The notes beneath the pieces were generated by a model that worked only from the letters and a program-made list of their open reading frames with translations, ran no database searches and had not been told where the DNA came from. Made by a program: the position numbers and the translations under genes. Shown in pieces: positions 1 through 9,527 of a stretch of 64,000 nucleotides of DNA. The DNA comes from Aggregicoccus sp. 17bor-14 (lineage in GTDB: Bacteria > Myxococcota > Myxococcia > Myxococcales > Myxococcaceae). How positions within the stretch are numbered: the first letter of the stretch is position 1; every line of letters begins with the position of its first letter. The stretch is taken from contig NZ_VJZZ01000007.1 in assembly GCF_009659535.1 (NCBI RefSeq), forward strand, positions 124,001-188,000, written 5' to 3'.

Positions 1-351
1 CGGGGCGCGGCGCACCGGCACCTCGCCCCCGTGCTCGGCCACGAGCTGCCGCGCCGCCGCCACCAGGTTCTTCGCCTTCGCGCGGTAGAGCCCCAGCGAC
101 TGGATGAAGGGCCGCACCTCGGCCTCGTCCGCCTGCGCGAGCGAGCGCGCGTCCGGGAAGCGGCGGAAGAGGGCAGGGGTGACCATGTTCACCCGCCGGT
201 CCGTGCACTGCGCGCTGAGGATGACCGCCACCAGCAGCTCGTAGGGCGAGCGGTGGTCCAGCTCGATGCGCGCGTCCGGCATCGCCTCGCCCAGCAGCGT
301 GAGGATGCGCTGCGCCCGCTCGGCCCGGGCCGCCCTGCTCTCGCGCGCCAC
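1..351 (-). CDS. nth: Endonuclease III (partial, 3' end beyond window)
   Basis: Base-excision-repair DNA glycosylase/AP lyase acting on oxidised pyrimidines. The 117 visible residues align along their length with the N-terminal half of E. coli Nth: a helical start, then [17 protein letters not shown] (family consensus SPFELLIAVLLSAQATD), then a region ending [12 protein letters not shown], equivalent to IGLYNSKAENI. The helix-hairpin-helix, the catalytic Lys and Asp and the iron-sulfur Cys cluster would lie past the left edge and cannot be judged. The start is taken as the GTG at 351, with a GGGGAGG-like ribosome site upstream; no in-frame ATG lies near. It is divergent from the threonine aldolase gene, leaving about 120 bases for two promoters. 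The identity rests on family knowledge and is firm. Confidence 0.9.
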   Translation of the reverse strand, partial: MARESRAARAERAQRILTLLGEAMPDARIELDHRSPYELLVAVILSAQCTDRRVNMVTPALFRRFPDARSLAQADEAEVRPFIQSLGLYRAKAKNLVAAARQLVAEHGGEVPVRRAP

Positions 352-472
352 TGCTCGAAAGACCTCCCCGGGCGGAAGCCCCGCCGCGAGTCCGCTGTAT
401 GTCACAGGGCCCCTCGCCTATGAAGGGCCTCCCTGCCGGCCACCGGCCTTCACTCCCCGAGGTCTCCCGCCC

Positions 473-1504
<1,032 letters not shown>

Positions 1505-1552
1505 GGGGTGGGATAGGGGGCCGGGCAGGCGCGTGCTAGCCTCGGGCGCGCC

Positions 1553-2173
1553 GTGCGCCGCCGTGCCCTCCTCCCGCTCTCCCTCCTCTCGCTCGGTGCG
1601 GCCCTCGCGGGCTGCGCGAGTGCTCCTGCGCCGAAGCTGAGCTTCGCGGAGCTGTACGCGCGTCCCGAGGCCCCGGTGCCGCCGCCGGCCCCGCCGCGCC
1701 CCGCGCCGAGGCCCCCTCCGCCCCCGCTCGTGCTCGAGTGGCCCGTCGCCCCCGTCGCGGTGACCAGCCTCTTCGGCCAGCGGCTGCATCCCATCACCGG
1801 CACCCTGCGCGCCCACGAGGGCCTGGACCTCGCCGCCCGCGAGGGGACGCTGGTGGCCACCGCGGCCGAGGGGGTGGTGCTCAGCGCCGGCTGGTGCGGC
1901 GGCTACGGGCTGCAGGTGGAGGTGCTGCACCCGGACGGCCTGCACTCGCGCTACGGCCACCTCTCGCGCATCCTCGTGGAGCCCGGCATGGTGCTCGAGG
2001 CCGGCGTCGTGCTGGGGCTCGTGGGCAGCACGGGCCTGTCCACCGGCCCGCACCTGCACTTCGAGCTGTGGCGCGCGGGGCACGCGCTGGACCCGCTGCG
2101 GGTGCTGGGCCTGCCGCTCGCCGGAGCCCAGACGCGCGAAGGGCGCCGCCCTTCCGGACGACGCCCCCTCTGA
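1553..2173 (+). CDS. M23 (LytM/LysM-type) zinc metallopeptidase lipoprotein
   Basis: Predicted envelope peptidoglycan endopeptidase or amidase activator. The 206 residues begin with an n-region RRR, a hydrophobic core and a lipobox LAGC, giving a lipidated Cys21. A Pro-rich spacer (residues 40-60) leads to the M23 domain: HPITG at 79-83, the zinc motif HEGLD (His88, Asp92), RYGHLS (His136) and GPHLHFELW with ligand His169. All catalytic positions are present, so an active enzyme is likely, unlike the degenerate EnvC type. The start is GTG 1553, which places the signal peptide correctly. It is convergent with the HU-family gene. Confidence 0.88.
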   Translation: MRRRALLPLSLLSLGAALAGCASAPAPKLSFAELYARPEAPVPPPAPPRPAPRPPPPPLVLEWPVAPVAVTSLFGQRLHPITGTLRAHEGLDLAAREGTLVATAAEGVVLSAGWCGGYGLQVEVLHPDGLHSRYGHLSRILVEPGMVLEAGVVLGLVGSTGLSTGPHLHFELWRAGHALDPLRVLGLPLAGAQTREGRRPSGRRPL

Positions 2174-2190
2174 CGCGGAGTCCTCGCGCG

Positions 2191-2206
2191 GCGCTCGCTC
2201 GAGCGC
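2191..2206. terminator. Short hairpin between convergent genes (candidate terminator)
   Basis: A perfect 7-base inverted repeat, GCGCTCG and CGAGCGC, separated by two bases, lies in the 42-base gap between the convergent M23 peptidase and HU-family genes. No T-tract follows on either strand, so intrinsic termination is only possible. Confidence 0.3.
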
Positions 2207-2215
2207 TCGCCGGCA

Positions 2216-2485
2216 CTACAGCGTCTGCTTCAGCTCCTTGGCCGGCCGGAAGCCGATGGTCTTCGAGGCCTTGAGCTTCATCATCTCGTTGGTCTGGGGG
2301 TTGCGGATCTTGCGCGCCTTGCGGCTGCGCAGCGACCACGTCCCGAAGCCCGGGTAGCTGAAGCGCGAGTCCTTCTTCACCGCCTTGCCGATGTTGGCGA
2401 AGACGATGTCCAGGATCTCCGACGCGTTCTTCTTCGTCAGCTTCGACTGCGCCGCCACCGCCTCCACGAGCTCTGCCTTGGTCAT
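2216..2485 (-). CDS. HU/IHF-family DNA-bending protein
   Basis: Small basic nucleoid protein of the bacterial histone-like family, 89 residues, the usual length for HU. The sequence opens MTKAELVEAVAAQSKLTKKNA and contains FSYPGFGTWSLRSRKARKIRNPQTNE; the beta-arm signature RNPxT at about residues 61-65 inserts into the DNA minor groove. Gly replaced by Asn in RNPQTN and the Trp in the body differ slightly from canonical HU. It acts in the cytosol as a dimer, probably as a general architectural factor. The ATG at 2485 is preceded by GGAGGGGTGA. Upstream lies an unusually AT-rich stretch that should carry its promoter. Confidence 0.9.
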   Translation of the reverse strand: MTKAELVEAVAAQSKLTKKNASEILDIVFANIGKAVKKDSRFSYPGFGTWSLRSRKARKIRNPQTNEMMKLKASKTIGFRPAKELKQTL

Positions 2486-2792
2486 TCACCCCTCCGGGGA
2501 TGCGTCGAATGTGCGAAAGCTCGCGGTTGGTAACAAATCGCCGTTATCGCCGTCAATGCTCCATCCGCGCCCGAGGCCGATTTTTCGGCCCCGGAGACGA
2601 AAATTGACGTCTGTCACAGCTGCTCTAGAGAGAAGAACTGATCGCTTCGAAACAATCCCTCGCACCCGCTTGCCCAGCAGTCAGCGGGGCGTCCGATCGC
2701 GTGAAATAAAAAACTCGTGTTATTTCGATCGCTTGGCGGCCGCGGCTGATCGGCCGCGCCCCGGTGGGGGTGCGCCGGGCTAGGGTGGCGGG
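2486..2792. promoter_or_regulatory. AT-rich divergent intergenic region with candidate HU promoter
   Basis: This 307-base gap separates the HU-family gene (minus) from the beta-helix lipoprotein gene (plus) and is markedly richer in A and T than its surroundings. On the minus strand TTGACG (2556-2551) and TACCAA (2532-2527), 18 bases apart, form a plausible though imperfect promoter for the HU gene. A second TTGACG lies on the plus strand at 2604-2609 without a good -10 partner. An imperfect palindrome at 2694-2731 is listed separately. I see no gene in this gap. Confidence 0.45.
2694..2731. repeat. Imperfect palindrome in AT-rich spacer
   Basis: Arms GAAATAA (2703-2709) and TTATTTC (2720-2726) are perfect and are extended by CGATC on each outer side, with four unpaired bases (GCGT) in the left arm; the central loop is ten bases. 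It may be a protein-binding operator for one of the divergent genes or a transcript hairpin. The sequence does not decide between these. Confidence 0.45.
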
Positions 2793-4238
2793 GTGCTCCA
2801 CCGCCTCCGTTCCCGCGCCCTCCTGCTGTCGTGGCTCCTGCTGCTCGCCTGCCGGGGCGCAGGCTCCATGGACCCGGTCGCCTCACAGGGCGCGCCGCTG
2901 TGGGTGGACGTCCACGCTTCGCCTGGCGGAGACGGGACGAAGCTGCGTCCGCTCGCGAGCCTGCAGGAGGCGCTCGCCCGGGGGCCTGGCGTGCAGGTGA
3001 CGCTGGGGGCTGGCCGCTATCCGGGGCCGCTGACCCTGCCTGCCGGGGCGCGGCTACGGGGCACCGGGGCCGGGGTGGTGCTGGAGGGGGGCGTAGAGCT
3101 GCCGTCGGGTGGCGCGCTCGAGCACCTGACGGTGGAGGGCGGGGAGTGGGGCGTGCGCGCTGCGGGCGAGGTCACCCTCCGGGACGTGACCCTCGTGGAC
3201 GGGCGCCTCGGAGGCGTGCAGGTGCAGGCGGGGCGGCTGATGGTCGAGCAGCTGCAGGTGCGCGCAGCCGCGGATGCGGCCGCGCGCAGGGAGCGGGTGA
3301 GGCCGATCGGGCTCGCGCTCGGGGGAGCGGTGCAGGCGCAGCTCCGCGAGCTCGTTCTCCTGGGCGCGCTGCGCCGGGGGGTGGAAGTCTCCGACCAGGC
3401 CGAGGTCCACTTGGACACGCTGCGCGTGGTGGGTCCTGGGACGGCGGTGCACCAGCGCGGGGGCCGGGTGGAGCTGCGCCGCGCGGCGGTGGCGGGCGGC
3501 TGGGGCCCCGGCTTCTTCGTGTCCAGCGGCACCCTGGAGCTCGCGGACGTCATCGTGGTGGGGCACGAGTACGGGCTGCAGGGCGCACGCGGAGGGATCG
3601 TGATCGCGCGGGGCTTTTCCTCCGTGGGCGCCCACCTCGCGGGGCTCGCGCTGGTGGCGAGCCGAGGCGACCTGCAGGACATCCAGGTGCTGGGCGCGGG
3701 GACCTTCGGCGCGGTGCAGCTGCTGGAGTCGGACGTGCGGCTGCGCCGCTTCGGCCTGCAGGACTCGGCTGCCTCCGGTCTGATGCTGGATTCGGGGCGC
3801 CTCTTCGCCGCCGAGGGCACCATCGTGCGCACACGCGCGGACGATCCCGATCTGGGCGACGCGGTGCACCTGCGCCGGGGGGAGTCGGAGCTACGGACGT
3901 TGCGCGTGCGCGTGGCCGCCGGCATCGGGCTGCTCGCCGCGCAGCGCGCCCACGTGAAGGTGCGGGACCTGGAGCTCGAGCGCTGTCAGACCGGAGGCGT
4001 GCTCGCCGAGGGCAGGGCGCAGCTCGCACTGCGCGGGGTGAAGGTGCAGCAGGGGGCAGCGCCCGCCGTAGCGCTGCTGCGCCAGGCCGAGGCCGGGCTC
4101 GAGGTGGTGAGCGCCCCGGGCACCTCCGAGCTGCTGTGGGCCGACTGCGCGGACGGGGTGCGCGCGCGCGTGGGCTTCGGCATCTCGCCGCGCGACTACG
4201 CGCTGGGGGCCGCCTGCGTGCGCACGGACGCGCCCTGA
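2793..4238 (+). CDS. Right-handed beta-helix surface lipoprotein
   Basis: A 481-residue exported protein of unknown exact role. It starts with a signal peptide ending LLLLAC (lipidated Cys near residue 20), then VDVHASPGGDGTKLRPLASLQEAL, the DUF1565-like segment that typically opens parallel beta-helix proteins. The rest consists of short repeating turns rich in Gly and Val such as LRDVTLVDGRLGGVQVQAG and LELADVIVVGHEYGLQG, the pattern of PbH1 repeats. No pectate-lyase or other catalytic signature is evident, so it could be a structural or sugar-binding surface protein. The start is GTG 2793. Its 3' end overlaps the convergent hydrolase gene by 43 bases. Confidence 0.72.
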   Translation: MLHRLRSRALLLSWLLLLACRGAGSMDPVASQGAPLWVDVHASPGGDGTKLRPLASLQEALARGPGVQVTLGAGRYPGPLTLPAGARLRGTGAGVVLEGGVELPSGGALEHLTVEGGEWGVRAAGEVTLRDVTLVDGRLGGVQVQAGRLMVEQLQVRAAADAAARRERVRPIGLALGGAVQAQLRELVLLGALRRGVEVSDQAEVHLDTLRVVGPGTAVHQRGGRVELRRAAVAGGWGPGFFVSSGTLELADVIVVGHEYGLQGARGGIVIARGFSSVGAHLAGLALVASRGDLQDIQVLGAGTFGAVQLLESDVRLRRFGLQDSAASGLMLDSGRLFAAEGTIVRTRADDPDLGDAVHLRRGESELRTLRVRVAAGIGLLAAQRAHVKVRDLELERCQTGGVLAEGRAQLALRGVKVQQGAAPAVALLRQAEAGLEVVSAPGTSELLWADCADGVRARVGFGISPRDYALGAACVRTDAP

Positions 4239-5350
4239 GCCTCTTCCTGCGCGCGCGGGGTGGCGCGCGCCTGCAGCCACCCGCACATGAGCGGGTACAC
4301 CTCGAGCGGCGCGCCCTCGCCGAAGATGAGGTCGCCGTGCCCGTAGTCCATGCGGTCGCCGCGGTCGCGCCCGAACACGTGCAGCGTCTTGTCCTCGGAG
4401 CCGGCCAGCGCGTACTGGGCGCGCACGGACTCGGGCGGCGCCAGCCGGTCCGCGCTGCCTCCCATCACCAGCAGCGGGAGGCGCAGCCCGGCGATGCCCG
4501 CGCGCCAGTCCACGCGGCGATCGAAGGAGCGGAAGGCGTCGTGGCGGATCCAGTCGTGGAACTGCACCAGCACGCGGCGGCTCACCGAGGCCACCATGTT
4601 CGCGTACACCTGGCGCTGGACCCGCGGCGGGATGTGGCGCGGGTTGACCACCAGGTCCGAGAGCGGCAGCGGCACGTAGCCCAGGAAGGGAGCGAGCCCC
4701 ACGCTCGTCCACTCGTGCCGCAGCCGGCGCGGCCACGCGGCGCGCACCCCCAGCCCCACCAGCGCCTGCAGGAAGGGCCGGTACTGGAAGTACACGGGCG
4801 CACCCAGGGCGAGCAGCCCCTTGAGCCGCGCGCCCTCGGGCCCCTGGGCCACGCCGTAGCCCACCAGTCCCCCGAGCGAGTGGCCGAGCCAGAAGGCCTC
4901 GCGGGCGCCGCTCTGCGCGAGCGCGAGGGCGAGCAGCGCCGGGCCGTCCTGCAGGATGTGATCGTCCACGCTGAAGTCCGTGGCGCGCCGGCCGCGCGGC
5001 GGCCGGCGTGAGCCTCCGGTGCCGCGCCACTCCACGCTGTAGCAGTCGAAGCCCGCCTCGTTGAGCGCGTGGGCGACGGAGTAGGGCGGCTCGAAGTCGA
5101 AGGTGTAGCGGTTGGCCGCAAGCCCGTGGCACAGCAGCACGGGTTCCTCGAAGCGGCGCACCGCGGCGCGCCGCACGTACACCGCCAGCTCCCAGCCGTC
5201 CGCGCACACGGCGCGCAGCAGCTCGGGCGCCGGCCCCCGCAGCCGGTAGTAGCGGCGCACCCCGAGCACCCAGAGCACGTTGAGCAGGGCGAGCGCGGCG
5301 AGCGCCACGGTCCCCCACATCGCCCACCGCTCCGCCTGCGCCCACGTCAT
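4196..5350 (-). CDS. Membrane-anchored alpha/beta-hydrolase
   Basis: Predicted esterase/lipase-like hydrolase of 384 residues with one N-terminal membrane segment (residues 10-30, followed by RRYY) so the catalytic domain sits at a membrane face. The fold is shown by the oxyanion motif LLCHGLAANRYTFDFEP, the nucleophile elbow GHSLGG, the acid-containing VMGGSADRLAPPE and the late histidine in DYGHGDLIFG. The architecture resembles poly(3-hydroxyalkanoate) synthase- and gastric-lipase-like hydrolases, but the substrate is unknown. The ATG at 5350 follows GGGAGGGGCG. The longer upstream frame is rejected because it reads antisense to pssA. The C-terminus overlaps the beta-helix gene. Confidence 0.82.
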   Translation of the reverse strand: MTWAQAERWAMWGTVALAALALLNVLWVLGVRRYYRLRGPAPELLRAVCADGWELAVYVRRAAVRRFEEPVLLCHGLAANRYTFDFEPPYSVAHALNEAGFDCYSVEWRGTGGSRRPPRGRRATDFSVDDHILQDGPALLALALAQSGAREAFWLGHSLGGLVGYGVAQGPEGARLKGLLALGAPVYFQYRPFLQALVGLGVRAAWPRRLRHEWTSVGLAPFLGYVPLPLSDLVVNPRHIPPRVQRQVYANMVASVSRRVLVQFHDWIRHDAFRSFDRRVDWRAGIAGLRLPLLVMGGSADRLAPPESVRAQYALAGSEDKTLHVFGRDRGDRMDYGHGDLIFGEGAPLEVYPLMCGWLQARATPRAQEEAQGASVRTQAAPSA

Positions 5351-5452
5351 CGCCCCTCCCAACCCGGACAAATAAAAGCTTGTTATGCTCGGTTCAGGCT
5401 TGCGCCCGGTACCGGCGCGGCTCCCCCGCGTCCACAGGAGAGCAGGAGCGAG

Positions 5453-6307
5453 ATGAAGCTGCGCAAACTGATGTTCGTCCTGCCCAACCTGTTCACGGTG
5501 ACGTCCATCTTCTGTGGCTTCTATGCCCTCACGCTGTGCGCGGGCGAGCCCACGCCGGTGCACCTCTACCAGGCGGCGCTGGCCATCTTCTTCGCCATCT
5601 TCTTCGACGGGTTCGACGGCCGCGTCGCGCGCCTCACCCGCACGCAGAGCCAGTTCGGCATGGAGCTCGACAGCCTGGCGGACGTGGTCTCGTTCGGGGC
5701 CGCGCCTGCCATGCTGGTGTACAAGTGGGCGCTCGCGCCCCTGGGCTTCGTGGGGCTGTTCCTCTCCTTCGCCTTCCTCGCCTGCGGCGCGCTGCGCCTC
5801 GCGCGCTTCAACGTGATCGCCCAGCGCGCGCCGTCGGGCGGCGGCGGCCGCTTCTTCGTGGGGCTGCCCATTCCGCTCGCCGCCGGCGTGCTCATCTCGC
5901 TCGTCATCGCGCACCACGCCGCGCGCGGCGACGTGCTGAGCACCGGCGCGCGCGTGCCCATCGCGGTCGCCGTGGGCGCGCTCTCGCTGCTGATGGTGTC
6001 CACGGTGCGCTACCGCACCTTCAAGGACCTGCGCCTCAGCCGCACCTCGGCCATGGTGTTCATGCTGGTGCTGGGCGGCGGGCTGGTGATCGCCACGCAG
6101 CTGCACCCGGCCTACGTGCTCGTCGCGTACTTCTCCACGTACCTCGCGCTGGGGCTCATCGAGTCCATCTTCCTGCTGCGCAGCCACCTCGTCTCGCGCC
6201 GCATGGCGGGCGGGGCGGCGGCCGGCGGCGCCGCGGCCCTGCTCGCGGACGACGCCGACGACGGCGAGGACGAGGACCCGGACGACGAGGACGAGGACTT
6301 CCTCTAG
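5453..6307 (+). CDS. pssA: CDP-diacylglycerol--serine O-phosphatidyltransferase
   Basis: Makes phosphatidylserine, precursor of phosphatidylethanolamine, in the inner membrane. The 284-residue protein has the full CDP-alcohol phosphotransferase signature DG-x2-AR-x8-G-x3-D-x3-D, visible as DGRVARLTRTQSQFG followed by MELDSLAD, near residues 48-70. About seven to eight hydrophobic segments follow. The opening KLRKLMFVLPNLFTVTSIFCGFYAL is typical of the type II (Bacillus-like) enzyme. An unusual acidic C-terminal tail of roughly 25 residues (DDADDGEDED and so on) extends past the last membrane segment. The start ATG 5453 follows AGGAGCGAG. A PS decarboxylase gene is not in this window. Confidence 0.93.
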   Translation: MKLRKLMFVLPNLFTVTSIFCGFYALTLCAGEPTPVHLYQAALAIFFAIFFDGFDGRVARLTRTQSQFGMELDSLADVVSFGAAPAMLVYKWALAPLGFVGLFLSFAFLACGALRLARFNVIAQRAPSGGGGRFFVGLPIPLAAGVLISLVIAHHAARGDVLSTGARVPIAVAVGALSLLMVSTVRYRTFKDLRLSRTSAMVFMLVLGGGLVIATQLHPAYVLVAYFSTYLALGLIESIFLLRSHLVSRRMAGGAAAGGAAALLADDADDGEDEDPDDEDEDFL

Positions 6308-6377
6308 CCCACGCTCCCGGGCCCCGCTCCCGAGCTTCCCCTGGCTCCGCCGGCGCTTGCCGCTAGGATGCCGCGCC

Positions 6378-7637
6378 ATGCGCGTGGAGCTTGTGTGCAC
6401 CGGTGACGAGCTCGTCACCGGCCTCATCGCCGACACCAACAGCCCCTACTTCGAGGCGCGCCTCTTCGACCTGGGCGTGAAGGTGCAGCGCGTGACGCTG
6501 GTCGGGGACGTGCGCGAGGACATCACCCGCGCGCTTCAGGAGGCGGCCGCGCGCGCGGACGCGGTGCTGGTGTCCGGGGGGCTGGGGCCCACGGCGGACG
6601 ACTTCACGGCCGAGTGCGCGGCGCGCGCGGCGGGCGTCGAGCTGGTGGAGGACGCGCGCGCGCTCGCCGCCATCCGCGAGCGCTTCGCGCGCCGGGGCAC
6701 CGCCTTCACCCCCAACAACGCGCGCCCCGCGCAGGTGCCCGCGGGCGCCGAGGTGGTGCTCAACCCCGTGGGCACCGCGCCCATGTTCATCCTGCAGCTC
6801 GGCGCCTGCCGCTTCTACTTCGTGCCCGGCGTGCCGCGCGAGTACCGGGCGCTGGTGGACGGCGAGGTGCTGCCGCGGCTGCGCGCGCAAGTGCAGGCGC
6901 AGCCGGGCCGCACCCACCGGGCCTTCCGCCTGCTGCGCACGGTGGGGCTGCCGGAGAGCCACCTGGATGCCGCGGTGGCGCCGCTCGCCCAGGCCCACCC
7001 GCGGGTCGTCTTCGGGTTTCGCACCGAGGCGCCCGAGAACCACCTGAAGCTGATGGCCGAGGCGCCGAGCCAGGCGGAGGCGGAAGCGGCGCTCGCCGAG
7101 GCCGAGGCCGCCGCGCGCGCGGTGCTGGGCAGCGCGGTGTACGCGGCGGACGCGGAGGACTACGCGCAGGCGCTCGTGCGCCGGCTCGCGGACGCAGGGC
7201 GCACGCTCGCCGTGGCCGAGAGCTGCACGGGCGGGCTGATCAGCGCGCAGCTCACGGACGTGTCCGGTGCGAGCCGCGTCTTCCTCGGCGGCGCGGTGGT
7301 GTACGCGGAGGCGATGAAGTCCACCTGGGCGAGCGTCGCGCCCTCGCTGCTCGCGGCGCACGGCGCGGTGAGCCGCGAGGTGGCCGAGGCGCTGGCCTCG
7401 GGCGTGCGCGCCCAGGCGGGTGCGGACTACGGGCTCGCGGTCACCGGCTTCGCGGGGCCCGGCGGCGGCACCCCGGAGAACCCCGTGGGCACGGTCTACT
7501 GCGCGCTCGCGGGCCCCGCGGGGCTGCTGCGCTGCGAGCGCCGCCACTTCGCCGGCGGCCGCGAGCGCGTGCGCCTCTTCGCGGCGAGCGCCACCCTCGA
7601 GCTGCTGCGCCAGCACCTGCTGTCCTCCACGCCATGA
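6378..7637 (+). CDS. cinA: CinA-family competence/damage-inducible protein (NMN deamidase)
   Basis: A 419-residue two-domain protein. The N-terminal MoCF/COG1058 domain shows GDELVTGLIADTNSPYFE, SGGLGPTADD and NARPAQVP; the C-terminal CinA domain begins ADAGRTLAVAESCTGGLISAQLTDV and includes GFAGPGGGTPENPVGTVY. In characterised homologues the C-terminal domain deamidates nicotinamide mononucleotide in the pyridine nucleotide cycle and the N-terminal domain has ADP-ribose pyrophosphatase activity. Both motifs look intact. The ATG at 6378 gives the correct N-terminus. Its stop overlaps the start of the next gene by four bases, so the two are translationally coupled. Confidence 0.92.
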   Translation: MRVELVCTGDELVTGLIADTNSPYFEARLFDLGVKVQRVTLVGDVREDITRALQEAAARADAVLVSGGLGPTADDFTAECAARAAGVELVEDARALAAIRERFARRGTAFTPNNARPAQVPAGAEVVLNPVGTAPMFILQLGACRFYFVPGVPREYRALVDGEVLPRLRAQVQAQPGRTHRAFRLLRTVGLPESHLDAAVAPLAQAHPRVVFGFRTEAPENHLKLMAEAPSQAEAEAALAEAEAAARAVLGSAVYAADAEDYAQALVRRLADAGRTLAVAESCTGGLISAQLTDVSGASRVFLGGAVVYAEAMKSTWASVAPSLLAAHGAVSREVAEALASGVRAQAGADYGLAVTGFAGPGGGTPENPVGTVYCALAGPAGLLRCERRHFAGGRERVRLFAASATLELLRQHLLSSTP

Positions 7638-8980
7638 ACTCACCCGCTCCGGCCGCCCCGGCCGCTCCGACCCGCGCCCCGCCGCTGCGCCGCTGGGTGC
7701 ACGCCCACCGCATCGAGCTGCTCGTCTTCGCGTTCGCGTACGTGGCGCTCGCCTGCTTCAGCGCCCAGCGCTTCCTGCGCCAGAGCGCGGCGCCGCACTT
7801 CGTGTACCAGGCGCAGGCCTGGCTCGAGGGCCGGCTGGACGTGGACCCCGCCGTGCTGCCGAACCTCGAGGACTGGGCCTGCGTGCGCGAGGTGCAGGGG
7901 CACAAGGTGCGCTGCGAGGGGCCGGTGCGCGCCACGGACCGCTGGTACGTGAGCTTCCCGTCCTTCCCCGCCGTGGTGATGCTGCCCTTCGTGGCGCTGC
8001 ACGGCTACCAGTTCAACGACACCTCCTTCGGCGTCTTCGTGGGGGCGCTGGCGCTCGCGCTCTTCTGCGGGCTCCTGCGCGCGCTCGCGCGCCAGGGAGA
8101 GCTGCGGCGCTCGCCCGGGGAGAGCGCCGCGCTCGCGCTCGTGCTGGGCTTCGGCACGCTCTTCTTCTATTGCGCGCTGCGCGGCGAGGTGTGGTTCAGC
8201 GCCGAGGTGATGGGGGTGGCGCTCACCTGCCTCTACCTGCGCTGCGCGGTGGGCGCGCGCCGCCCGCTGCTCGCCGGGCTGCTCTTCTCCATGGCCACGC
8301 TCACGCGCACGCCGCTCGTCTTCACCGGCCTCTTCTTCGTGCTCGAGGCACTGCTGCCGGGGCCGGCCCGGCGCGCGCAGCTGGGGCGGCTGGGGGAGCG
8401 GCTGCGCGCGGCGCTGCGCCCGCTCGGGCTCTTCGCGGCCGGTGCGGCGCCGCTCGCGCTCCTCGCGGCGGCCTACAACGCCTACCGCTTCGGGCGGGTG
8501 GGCGAGTTCGGCCACGCATTCCTCTACAACAACCGCGTCAACGCGGACATCGACCGCTTCGGCCTCTTCGACCTGCACTACCTGCCGCGCAACCTGGAGG
8601 CGGCCTTCCTGCTGCTGCCGCGCCTCTCGCTGCAGCCGCTGCGCCTGGGCTACGACCCGCGGGGCCTGAGCCTCCTGCTCACGCTGCCGCTGCTCGTCCT
8701 GCTCGTGGTGCCGCGCGAGCGCGCGCGCCTGCAGCTGCCGCTGTGGCTCAGCGTGGCCGCGTGCGCGCTGCCGGGGCTGCTGTACCAGAACACGGGCTAC
8801 ATGCAGTTCGGCTTCCGCTTCAGCCTCGACTACACGCCCTACCTCCTGCTGCTCCTCGCCGCGGGCGGCTGGAGCCTGCGCAAGCCGGGCGTGCTCGCGC
8901 TGCTCCTGCTGGGGGTGGTGGTGAACTTCTGGGGGGCGGTGGCCTTCCGGGGGTACACCGAGCTGATGCGCAACTGGTAG
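7634..8980 (+). CDS. Polytopic membrane protein, GT-C glycosyltransferase-like
   Basis: A 448-residue integral membrane protein of unknown function. After a short Pro/Ala N-terminus and RRWVHAHRIE, about ten hydrophobic stretches can be counted, including LLVFAFAYVALACF, VFVGALALALFCGLL and the final VLALLLLGVVVNFWGAVAF. A hydrophilic loop of about 70 residues after the first segment (HFVYQAQAWLEGRLDVDP onward) resembles the first periplasmic loop of dolichyl-phosphate-mannose type transferases, where an acidic pair binds metal. That placement is inference only. It starts on the ATGA overlapping cinA. Confidence 0.6.
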   Translation: MNSPAPAAPAAPTRAPPLRRWVHAHRIELLVFAFAYVALACFSAQRFLRQSAAPHFVYQAQAWLEGRLDVDPAVLPNLEDWACVREVQGHKVRCEGPVRATDRWYVSFPSFPAVVMLPFVALHGYQFNDTSFGVFVGALALALFCGLLRALARQGELRRSPGESAALALVLGFGTLFFYCALRGEVWFSAEVMGVALTCLYLRCAVGARRPLLAGLLFSMATLTRTPLVFTGLFFVLEALLPGPARRAQLGRLGERLRAALRPLGLFAAGAAPLALLAAAYNAYRFGRVGEFGHAFLYNNRVNADIDRFGLFDLHYLPRNLEAAFLLLPRLSLQPLRLGYDPRGLSLLLTLPLLVLLVVPRERARLQLPLWLSVAACALPGLLYQNTGYMQFGFRFSLDYTPYLLLLLAAGGWSLRKPGVLALLLLGVVVNFWGAVAFRGYTELMRNW

Positions 8981-9034
8981 CGCCCGGGGCGGGCCGCGCT
9001 TGACGGGGCCGCCCTTGCTGCGCACTAAAGGGGC

Positions 9035-9517
9035 GTGGACACCCCTTCTCCAGGCAAGCGCTGGCACACGCGCGAGGACAGCGGCATCCGGCTGGATCGC
9101 GCCCTGCGCTGGTGGCACGACGACGAGCCCATCGAGCACCCGCGCATCGTCGAGCTCTTCAACACCTCGCTCGGCCTCGACGAGACGGGCCGCTACGTGC
9201 TGCGCATCGGGCAGGACTGGTGCGTGGTGCAGGTGGAGGACGCGGCCTTCGAGGTGCGCGCCGTGGACGTCACCGGCGACGGGCGGGTCTCGGTGCGCCT
9301 GAGCGACCGCACCGCCGAGGCGCTCGCGCCGGAGTCGCTCGCCCCCGGCGCGGACGGCGTGCTCACCTGCCGGGTGAAGGGCGGCCAGGCGCGGGCCCGC
9401 TTCTCGCGCGATGCGCAGTACCAGCTCGGCCTCCTCCTCGAGGAGGGGCCGGACGGCGCGCTGGGGCTGCGGGCGGGGGAGGCCTGGCTGCCGGTCCCCC
9501 CGGACGCCCTGCGCTAG
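9035..9517 (+). CDS. DUF1285-like conserved protein
   Basis: A 160-residue soluble protein with no signal peptide. The arrangement WHTREDSGIRLDRALRWWHDDEPIEHPRIVELFNTSLG, then ETGRYVLRIGQDWCVVQVEDAAFEV, matches what I recall of DUF1285 proteins, where a pattern of input (W.H.G.PI), helix and beta strands recurs. Its function is unknown. The start is GTG 9035. It is convergent with recA, with only ten bases between stop codons. Confidence 0.6.
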   Translation: MDTPSPGKRWHTREDSGIRLDRALRWWHDDEPIEHPRIVELFNTSLGLDETGRYVLRIGQDWCVVQVEDAAFEVRAVDVTGDGRVSVRLSDRTAEALAPESLAPGADGVLTCRVKGGQARARFSRDAQYQLGLLLEEGPDGALGLRAGEAWLPVPPDALR

Positions 9518-9527
9518 CGGCCCCGCC

